DNA from: Frankiaceae bacterium
GTDB taxonomy: Bacteria; Actinomycetota; Actinomycetes; JAFAQI01
Reading direction: 5' to 3'
NCBI GenBank assembly: GCA_030840545.1
Contig: JAVEEH010000344.1
Coordinates: forward strand, 1 to 15,441
DNA: 15,441 nucleotides
In this document: positions 1-5,969 of the stretch, in pieces
Numbering within the stretch: the first letter of the stretch is position 1
Layout of the letters: every line of letters starts with the position of its first letter
The notes under the pieces: model-generated
What the model was told of the DNA's origin: nothing
Database searches by the model: none
Seen by the model: only the letters and a program-made list of their open reading frames with translations
Program-made: the position numbers and the translations under genes

Positions 1-1590
1 CGCTACGACGGCTACATCGTGCGCTTCCAGCCCGACCTCGTGCGCGCGACCGACGGGTCCAAGCCGCGGACCGAGCAGCTGCACCTGCACCACGCGACCT
101 GGCTCACCCTCGGCCAGTCCTACGGCGAGGGTCCCTTCTTCGCCGCCGGCGAGGAGAAGACGATCGCCGACTTCCCCACCGGATACGGCATGCGGGTCCA
201 GCCCCAGGACCCGTGGGGACTGCTCTACATGGTCCACGACGCCGAGAGCAACCCGGACAACGTCTGGATCACCTACGCGATCGACTTCGTCGACAAGGCC
301 GCCGGTGACAAGCTCGGCGTCGTCCCGGTCAAACCGTTGTGGCTCGACGTCCAGCGCAAGGCCATCTACAAGGGTGCGCCCAGCACCGGCTCCAACCCGG
401 TCTTCAACGTGCAGCGCGGCTTCGGCCACATCGACCCGATGACCCACACCCGGGTGTGCCGCTGGCCGGACGAGAACTGCGCAAACTTCGACGCTTACGG
501 GCGGTCTACGCCGCAGCAAGGCCGGTCGGAGAGCAAGTTGCACGCGACGATCGGCGGCGCTGACTACGTCGTGACCAAGGACATGGCCGGCACGATCATC
601 GGCCTCGGTGGCCACCTGCATCCCGGTGGCATCCGCGACGAGGTCAGTCTGGTCCGCCACGGTGTGCAGAAACCGATCTTCTACTCCGACGCCGTCAACT
701 GGAACCATCAGAACCCGAAGCGAGCCGGTGGCACACCGACGTCGTGGGACTTCTCGATGACGGTCACCGGTGCACCGCTGGGCTGGAAGGTGAAGGTCAA
801 GCCGGGCGACACCATCCGTCTCAACGCCGTCTACGACACGCAGCTCTCGTCCTGGTACGAGAACATGGGCATCGTCGTCGGCTACATCGCGCCGAAGGAC
901 CCCTACGGCCCGCCCGGCATCGACGTCTTCAACAAGAACGTGCGCATCGTCAACGGCATCGCCGACACCGCGCGCGTGCCGAAGGGCCCGTTCGTCTTCA
1001 ACTACCGCCCACCCACCTGTCACCCGTCCCTCACCGGCAAGATCAAAGTGCTTTGCCTGCACGGTCAGGTCACCCACGGCGTCAAGCCGGAGACGACCGA
1101 CGCCGTGCCGCCGTGCACCGCGAGCTCCTGCCCGCCGCTGACCAAGAAGCTCGGCCCCGTCGTCAGTGACATCTACGCCGCCGGGTTCACCTACGGTCAG
1201 GCGGACCTCGGTGTCGTCGACGCGACCGGCATCCCGCAGGTCAAGCGGGGGTCACCGGTGCGGTTCTGGAACCTCGACGAAGGCATGAACGTCTGGCACA
1301 CGTTCACGGCCTGCGCCTATCCGTGTGATGGACCGACCGGTGTCAACTACCCGGTCGCCAACGGCGGCAACGGCAAGCCGAACGACCCGATGAACTTCGA
1401 GTCGATGGAGATCGGCTACGGCCTGATGTTCGACCCGACGAAGTCTCAGCTCGGCGGGAGCAGCCCCTACGACCAGCAGTGGATGCAAGACGGCATCTCG
1501 TGGTCGTTCACGCCGACCCGCGACGGGGTCTACACGTTCTACTGCCGGGTGCACCCGGGCATGCGCGGCGTCTTCAAAGTCGTCGGCTGA
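1..1590 (+). CDS. PHM/DBM-like copper monooxygenase fused to C-terminal cupredoxin (5' truncated)
   Basis: The reading frame is open from base 1, so the N-terminus, presumably with an export signal, lies outside the window; 529 codons are visible. Numbering from base 1, the order of putative copper ligands matches peptidylglycine/dopamine monooxygenases. His30-His31 (HLHHA) and His79 (MVHDAE, before an NPD turn) would form the CuH site. His205-x-His207 (GGHLHPGG) and Met289 (ENMGIVVGY) would form the CuM site. The stretch between His79 and His205 is longer than in animal PHM and carries Cys153 and Cys160; Cys340, 352, 372 and 377 follow the core and could form disulfides. Residues from about 395 form a cupredoxin domain with type-1 copper ligands His433, Cys515, His518 and Met521 (an amicyanin-like C-x2-H-x2-M loop). 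The family would hydroxylate C-H bonds using O2 and external electrons; the fused blue-copper domain suggests built-in electron delivery. The substrate is unknown. The gene heads a run of exported-protein genes. The cupredoxin call is firm; the PHM-like call rests on motif order only. Confidence 0.75.
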   Translation, partial: RYDGYIVRFQPDLVRATDGSKPRTEQLHLHHATWLTLGQSYGEGPFFAAGEEKTIADFPTGYGMRVQPQDPWGLLYMVHDAESNPDNVWITYAIDFVDKAAGDKLGVVPVKPLWLDVQRKAIYKGAPSTGSNPVFNVQRGFGHIDPMTHTRVCRWPDENCANFDAYGRSTPQQGRSESKLHATIGGADYVVTKDMAGTIIGLGGHLHPGGIRDEVSLVRHGVQKPIFYSDAVNWNHQNPKRAGGTPTSWDFSMTVTGAPLGWKVKVKPGDTIRLNAVYDTQLSSWYENMGIVVGYIAPKDPYGPPGIDVFNKNVRIVNGIADTARVPKGPFVFNYRPPTCHPSLTGKIKVLCLHGQVTHGVKPETTDAVPPCTASSCPPLTKKLGPVVSDIYAAGFTYGQADLGVVDATGIPQVKRGSPVRFWNLDEGMNVWHTFTACAYPCDGPTGVNYPVANGGNGKPNDPMNFESMEIGYGLMFDPTKSQLGGSSPYDQQWMQDGISWSFTPTRDGVYTFYCRVHPGMRGVFKVVG

Positions 1591-1602
1591 CAGGAGATGA
1601 AT

Positions 1603-1659
1603 ATGAGTCGGCGCAGCCGACGCCGCTCTTGGGCGGCGGGAGGGGTGGAGGACGTATGA
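1603..1659 (+). CDS. possible 18-codon leader ORF ahead of the amidohydrolase gene
   Basis: Between the first gene and the amidohydrolase is an ATG at 1603 with a strong AGGAG ribosome site at 1592-1596, six bases upstream. It encodes MSRRSRRRSWAAGGVEDV. Its TGA (1657-1659) overlaps the amidohydrolase ATG at 1656 in an ATGA junction, the arrangement used between the later genes of this cluster. The peptide is rich in Arg and Ser and has no recognisable domain. It may only carry ribosomes through two GC hairpins (1607-1638) and couple translation to the next gene. It could also be chance; an ORF this short proves nothing alone. The spacing and the overlap are what make it worth listing. Confidence 0.35.
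   Translation: MSRRSRRRSWAAGGVEDV
1607..1638 (+). promoter_or_regulatory. two tandem GC-rich hairpins in the leader of the amidohydrolase gene
   Basis: GTCGGC-GCA-GCCGAC (1607-1621) is a perfect 6-bp stem with a 3-base loop. CGCCGC-TCTTGG-GCGGCG (1621-1638) is a second perfect 6-bp stem with a 6-base loop. They share only base 1621 and sit just after the start codon of the possible 18-codon ORF and before the GGAGG at 1647. No U-tract follows, so a classical terminator is unlikely. An RNA processing or stability element, or a translation-gating structure, is possible. Confidence 0.4.
1647..1651 (+). promoter_or_regulatory. ribosome binding site fixing the amidohydrolase start
   Basis: GGAGG lies four bases before ATG 1656. 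It supports that start over the longer upstream frame beginning at 1479, which would lie inside the coding sequence of the previous gene. Confidence 0.6.
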
Positions 1660-3479
1660 GCGAATGGGTGCGTCGGCACCTCGACCGATGGTCGAACCTG
1701 TCCGAGCAGCTGCCGGTCGACGTGCTGCCCGCATCCAACGGGGAGTTCATCCCGCCGCCCCCGACGGCCCAGCAGCACCGCGTGATGGCGCTGCAGGACG
1801 ACGCGGCTGAACAGCTGCGCGCCCGGCTCGGAATGTCGCGGCGGACGTTCGTGCGCAGCGCATCGGCGATCGGCGTGGGCTTCTGGGCGATCAACCAGGT
1901 GATGCCCGGCAAGTGGGGCCGCTATCTGCCGGGCACGGGCATCGGCGAGGCCGCCGGGCCCATCGGCGACTCCGCGTGTTCGCTCGAGTTCCCGGAGGCC
2001 CAGCTCAACAACCTGCCCGGTGAGTTCATCTTCGACGTGCAGACCCACCACGTCGACTCGGGCGGCACCTGGCGGGTGAACAACCCCGGCGTCCACGCCG
2101 CGTTCATGGCGCTGTGGACCCAGTCCGGGCCGCTTGGTGGCGAGCCACACGTGGGCAAGGACGGGCACATCTACGGGTTCGGCAAGGGCGGTGAGGTCGA
2201 CCCGATCGAGAATCTCTCGCGCTACCACTACCTCAAGACCATCTTCCTGGACTCGTCCACCAACATGACGGTCCTGTCGTGCGTGCCGTCGGAAGAGAGC
2301 CAGCAGCCGCTTCCGACTCCCGAGGCGCACGACACGGTCAAGATGATCAACCACCTCGCGGGCAACAGCCCGCGCAGCGTCATGCACGCGTTCGTCATGC
2401 CCAACCGCGGCTCCTACGGCGTCCAGCCCTACGTGAAGAACCAGCGGCCCGCGTTCCAGCAGGCGGAGTTCGACCTGATGGAGCAGCATGTGCGCTCCTT
2501 CAAGGACGCGCTGCGTGGCTGGAAGGTCTACACGCCCTGGGGCGACGTCCCCTACGCGAGCGGGTGGTTCCTCGACGACGAGATCGGCATGGCGTTCATC
2601 GACCAAGTCCGCAAGCTGACGAAGATCGGCGGCCCGCCGGTCATCGCCTGCCACAAAGGCTTCGCGTTGCCGGCGTTCGATCATCGGGCCGCGTCGCCGC
2701 GTGACATCGGCCCGGCCGCACGGCAGAACCGCGACATCAACTTCGTCGTCTACCACTCGGGCTTCGACAGCGAGACCCAGAAGGCCTACGCGGGCGACGA
2801 CAAGGTCAACTCCGCCGACCGCGGCGTCGACTGCTTCATCAAGAGCCTGCGGGAGAACCACTGGGACGCGACGCGGTTCGTGCCCAAGGGACTCGCGCAC
2901 GGCAACGTGCCCAACGTCTTCGCCGAGATCGGCTCCACCATGGCCTCGGTGCTGGGCGACCCCGACCAGGCAGCGCACCTGATGGGCAAGCTCATCACCT
3001 TCGTCGGGCCGCTGCGGATCGCGTGGGGCACGGACAGCCTGTGGTTCGGCTCACCCCAGCCCATCATCGCCGGCTTGCGGTCCCTGCACCTCACCGCGAA
3101 GGCGTGCGAGTTCTACAACCTGCCGTATGGTCTCGACGGCGATGCGTGGGATCCGCGGGTCAACGCGCTCTCCGCACACTCCTACGCGCATCCGCACCGG
3201 CACGTGTCGGGCTGGCCCACCGATCACAAGGCCCATCCCGAGCGCACGATCCGCAATCGGATCTTCGGCCGCAATGCAGCCACGGTCTACCAGGTCGAGC
3301 CCGACGTCGCTCGCCACAAGATCCAATGCGACGACGTGCAGAAGATGCGCGACGCCTACCTGATCAACCCGGCGACGCCGAAGGAGATGCGGCCCTTCGC
3401 GACCAACCGGATGCCCGCCGGGCGGACACCACAACAGGTTCTCGCCAACACCTGGCCCAACGCCCCGTTCACGCCATGA
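1656..3479 (+). CDS. Tat-exported amidohydrolase (amidohydrolase_2-like TIM barrel)
   Basis: This encodes 607 residues. A twin-arginine motif, SRRTFVR (Arg62-Arg63), is followed by a short hydrophobic stretch (about 68-80), so export of a folded, metal-loaded enzyme by Tat is likely. The 60-residue region before the motif is unusually long for a Tat signal. The body looks like an amidohydrolase_2 metal-dependent hydrolase or decarboxylase. The first strand reads D127-V-Q-T-H131-H132, where many relatives have D-x-H-x-H, so Gln129 replaces the usual first His. Later candidate ligands or catalytic residues are His333 (CHKGF), His367 (YHSGF) and Asp460 (WGTDS). Members hydrolyse or decarboxylate C-N, C-O or C-C bonds; no substrate can be named. 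The stop overlaps the next start (ATGA at 3476-3479). The Gln may be normal in this subfamily and need not mean loss of activity. Confidence 0.8.
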   Translation: MSEWVRRHLDRWSNLSEQLPVDVLPASNGEFIPPPPTAQQHRVMALQDDAAEQLRARLGMSRRTFVRSASAIGVGFWAINQVMPGKWGRYLPGTGIGEAAGPIGDSACSLEFPEAQLNNLPGEFIFDVQTHHVDSGGTWRVNNPGVHAAFMALWTQSGPLGGEPHVGKDGHIYGFGKGGEVDPIENLSRYHYLKTIFLDSSTNMTVLSCVPSEESQQPLPTPEAHDTVKMINHLAGNSPRSVMHAFVMPNRGSYGVQPYVKNQRPAFQQAEFDLMEQHVRSFKDALRGWKVYTPWGDVPYASGWFLDDEIGMAFIDQVRKLTKIGGPPVIACHKGFALPAFDHRAASPRDIGPAARQNRDINFVVYHSGFDSETQKAYAGDDKVNSADRGVDCFIKSLRENHWDATRFVPKGLAHGNVPNVFAEIGSTMASVLGDPDQAAHLMGKLITFVGPLRIAWGTDSLWFGSPQPIIAGLRSLHLTAKACEFYNLPYGLDGDAWDPRVNALSAHSYAHPHRHVSGWPTDHKAHPERTIRNRIFGRNAATVYQVEPDVARHKIQCDDVQKMRDAYLINPATPKEMRPFATNRMPAGRTPQQVLANTWPNAPFTP

Positions 3480-4030
3480 GCACCCCGACGATGCGTCGCG
3501 GCCGGCGCGCGTTGGCGCTGCTGGCCACGGCCGCGGCGCTGACGACAGCGATCCCCGCGTCCGCCGCGCCGACGGCCAAGTCCTACCAGGCGCCGTTCCA
3601 CGTCGGGGCGTCCGGCGGCGACCAGTTCAGCTATCACAACGCGAGCAGCGACGGCACGGTGACCGTGGCCCGGATCTATCCGATCCCGGGCGTCATCAAC
3701 TGCGCCAAGGGCGGGCCTTACGCCAAGCTGCTCGTCAGCCATAAAGCCACCAAGCCGGTGCGCAAGATCGTGGTGTCCTACGACTCGGCGGCCGTCGACA
3801 ACTTCACATTCGTGATGCTCGGGCTCCGCGACGCCCAGCGCCACTGGTACGGCAGCACGACAGTGCGGGGCTTTGTGTCCGGGTCGGGCACGGTGACGTT
3901 GGTGCCGGACAGACCGCAGGGCCACTTCCCCCGCGTGCTGACGATCGAGTTCGGACTGCAGCAGTCGAGTGCGTGCCCCAACGCGGACGCCGGCTCGATC
4001 AAGTTCACCAAGGTCGAGGTGCTCTCTTGA
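3476..4030 (+). CDS. small Sec-exported protein of unknown family
   Basis: This encodes 184 residues from ATG 3476, which overlaps the amidohydrolase stop by four bases; ATG 3491 is an alternative start. The N-terminus is a classical Sec signal peptide: an Arg-rich start (MRRGRR), an Ala/Leu core at about 12-25, and a probable cleavage after Ala30 (ASA-AP). The mature part is about 154 residues. It is rich in Val, Thr, Ser and Gly, which suggests beta structure, and holds two Cys (in NCAKGG and SACPN) that could form a disulfide. I do not recognise the family. There is no Cys-x2-His-x2-Met loop and no CxxCH heme motif, so it is neither an obvious blue copper protein nor a cytochrome. Being translationally coupled on both sides, it is probably a subunit, chaperone or substrate-binding partner of the neighbouring enzymes. 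That is inference from position only. Confidence 0.75.
   Translation: MSTPTMRRGRRALALLATAAALTTAIPASAAPTAKSYQAPFHVGASGGDQFSYHNASSDGTVTVARIYPIPGVINCAKGGPYAKLLVSHKATKPVRKIVVSYDSAAVDNFTFVMLGLRDAQRHWYGSTTVRGFVSGSGTVTLVPDRPQGHFPRVLTIEFGLQQSSACPNADAGSIKFTKVEVLS
4016..4020 (+). promoter_or_regulatory. ribosome binding site deciding a TTG start
   Basis: GAGGT lies six bases before TTG 4027, inside the last codons of the small secreted protein. It supports initiation at the TTGA overlap. The next ATG in frame (4069) would remove the Arg-rich part of the signal peptide. Confidence 0.5.
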
Positions 4031-5961
4031 GACGACGGCGCCGCGGCATCCTGGTCGCGGGTGCCGCCATGGGCCTCGTCCTGCCGTCCGCGGCTGCCGT
4101 GACGGCAACGCACGCCGCGGCCGCCGCCGGGACGTGCGCTCCGGCAGCCCACGCCGGCGGCGAGTGGCGGTCCTACGGGCACGACTTCGCGAACACCCGC
4201 AGCCAGCCGGCCGAGCACACGATCCCGCCCACCACGGCGCCGACGCTGCACAAGGCGTTCGCCGTATCGGCGTCGGACGCGGGCGGCGACGGCGACTTCA
4301 CCGGCACGCCGGTCGTCGCCGACGGCTGCCTGTTCCTGGCGTCGACCACCGGCTGGGTGTTCGCCGTCAACGCCGACACCGGCCGCAAGGTGTGGGCGAC
4401 GCACGTCGACAAGGGCGGCGCCGAGATCACGTCGACCCCGTTCGTCGGTGCGGGGCAGCTGTTCGTCGCCGTCGGCGCCACCGGCAAGCCTTACGTCGCC
4501 GCGCTCGACGAACGGACCGGCTCGGTGCGCTGGCGCACGGTGACGGACCACCAGCAGGGCGCCGACGCCTACGGCAGCCCGGTCGTCGTCGATGGCGTGC
4601 TGTTCGAAGGGATCTCCGGCGGGTCCGCCGAGCTGGCCGCTGAGAACGAGCGCTATGCGTTCCAGGGCGGCTACGTGCTCATCGAGACGCGCGGACCGCA
4701 CGCGGGCAAGCTCCTGCACAAGACCTACACGGTGCAGCCACCGAGCAAGAACGCCAAGCAGGGTGGCGCCACGGTGTGGTCGACCCCAGCGGTGGATCTG
4801 CGGCACAAGGTCGCCTACGTCGGGACCGGCAACCCCTTCCATCCGCAGACCGGCGCCAAGCACGCCGACGCGATCCTCAAGATCGACCTCGACCGGCACA
4901 GCCCGCACTTCGGCGACATCCTCAACTACTACGACGGCACGCCCGAGGAATACCAGACCTACACGCAGAACACGCCCTGCGTCGACATCCCGGGCAACCC
5001 GGCGCCCTACTACCCGCAGGGTGTCGGTGCGTGCGGCGACATGGATCTCGACTTCGGTGCTGCGCCGAACCTCATCACCGCTGCCAACAGGCTGCTGGTC
5101 GGCGCGGGGCAGAAGTCCGGGATCTATCACCTGGTCGACGCCACGACGATGAAGGGGGTCTGGCACACCCCGGTCGGGCCGCCCAGCTCCGTCGGCGGCA
5201 TCGTCGGGTCGACGGCCTACGACGGCAAGGCGATCTATGGCCCGGTGACGGTCGGCGGCTATGCCTGGTCGCTCGACCGCAAGACCGGCACTCCGCGCTG
5301 GCTCGCGCCGGTCGCGGACGGCGCGCACTGGGGCAACCCCGTGTCGACGGCGGACGGCGTCGTCTACACCGTCGGCCTGACCGGCTTCCTCGACGCCTAT
5401 GACAGCGCGACCGGCGTCCCGCTGCTGCACCACTGGATGGGCGCCGACATCGCTCAGGGTGACGTGGCCGCGAGCTGGGGCGGGGTGAGCATCGCGCGCA
5501 ACACGGTCTATGCCGCGATCGGCATGACCGGCCTGCCGAATGGCAACGTCGTCGCCTACCGGCCCGGTCTGCCGGTCGCAGCTCGGTCGGGGGGCGCACC
5601 GGCGGCGCCCACCGGGCCGACGCCGGACGTCAGCGTCGTGTCCGGGCCGCAGGCGCAGTCCTACGGCTACCTCACGCCGGAGATCGTGGTCCAACGCGGC
5701 GGGTCGCTGCAGTACGCCAACTTCGACCTGGTGCGGCACAACGTCGTCCAGGATGTGAATGCCGACCATGTCGCGCGCAAGACCAAGGCGAAGTGGTGTT
5801 CGGCGTTCCAGCGACGTAAGTGCCCGTTGTTCTGGTCGCCGCTGGTCGGGCTGTCGCAGACAACGCCGGTGCTCGGCGTATCAGGGCTGAAACCGGGGAC
5901 CTACTCGTTCTACTGCACGCTGCATCCCGGCATGAAGGGCAAGCTCGTCGTCGCCGGCTGA
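4027..5961 (+). CDS. PQQ-type beta-propeller dehydrogenase-like protein fused to C-terminal cupredoxin
   Basis: I place the start at TTG 4027, overlapping the previous TGA (TTGA), giving 644 residues. This start gives a complete signal peptide: five Arg, a hydrophobic core, and an Ala-rich cleavage region near residues 25-32. Residues about 40-520 form a quinoprotein-like propeller with repeated blade-closing motifs of the form A/S-x-D-x-x-T-G-x-x-x-W, ending at Trp123, Trp169 and Trp425. The segment DMDLDFG (338-344), preceded by Cys318 and Cys336, resembles the acidic active-site region of PQQ alcohol dehydrogenases, especially the polyvinyl-alcohol dehydrogenase group. After a Pro/Ala linker (about 520-540), a cupredoxin carries His571, Cys630, His633 and Met636. 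No CxxCH heme site is visible. PQQ enzymes often pass electrons to cytochrome c; here a blue-copper domain may take that role. PQQ binding is unproven and the propeller could be structural. The gene ends eight bases from a convergent gene. Confidence 0.82.
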   Translation: MRRRRRGILVAGAAMGLVLPSAAAVTATHAAAAAGTCAPAAHAGGEWRSYGHDFANTRSQPAEHTIPPTTAPTLHKAFAVSASDAGGDGDFTGTPVVADGCLFLASTTGWVFAVNADTGRKVWATHVDKGGAEITSTPFVGAGQLFVAVGATGKPYVAALDERTGSVRWRTVTDHQQGADAYGSPVVVDGVLFEGISGGSAELAAENERYAFQGGYVLIETRGPHAGKLLHKTYTVQPPSKNAKQGGATVWSTPAVDLRHKVAYVGTGNPFHPQTGAKHADAILKIDLDRHSPHFGDILNYYDGTPEEYQTYTQNTPCVDIPGNPAPYYPQGVGACGDMDLDFGAAPNLITAANRLLVGAGQKSGIYHLVDATTMKGVWHTPVGPPSSVGGIVGSTAYDGKAIYGPVTVGGYAWSLDRKTGTPRWLAPVADGAHWGNPVSTADGVVYTVGLTGFLDAYDSATGVPLLHHWMGADIAQGDVAASWGGVSIARNTVYAAIGMTGLPNGNVVAYRPGLPVAARSGGAPAAPTGPTPDVSVVSGPQAQSYGYLTPEIVVQRGGSLQYANFDLVRHNVVQDVNADHVARKTKAKWCSAFQRRKCPLFWSPLVGLSQTTPVLGVSGLKPGTYSFYCTLHPGMKGKLVVAG

Positions 5962-5969
5962 CCCCCGAG

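Noticed and set aside
1479..1655. Longer N-terminus for the amidohydrolase
   Set aside because: It would overlap the cupredoxin end of the previous gene in another frame. ATG 1656 has GGAGG in place, and the peptide encoded before it has no signal or domain character.
1539..2978. 479-codon - strand frame opposite the amidohydrolase
   Set aside because: Low-complexity Arg/Val/Asp composition and no motifs; shadow of the real gene.
3778..5769. 663-codon open frame on the - strand opposite the propeller gene
   Set aside because: It is extremely rich in Arg, Val, Asp and Gly with no domain motifs, lies opposite a gene with clear signal peptide, blade motifs and copper ligands, and is a usual artefact of GC-rich DNA.
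1..5961. Multicopper oxidase (laccase) interpretation for the cupredoxin-bearing genes
   Set aside because: No HxH ligand pairs of the laccase trinuclear type and no HCH-type C-terminal motif. Each protein has a single type-1 loop, and the first has PHM-like ligands instead.
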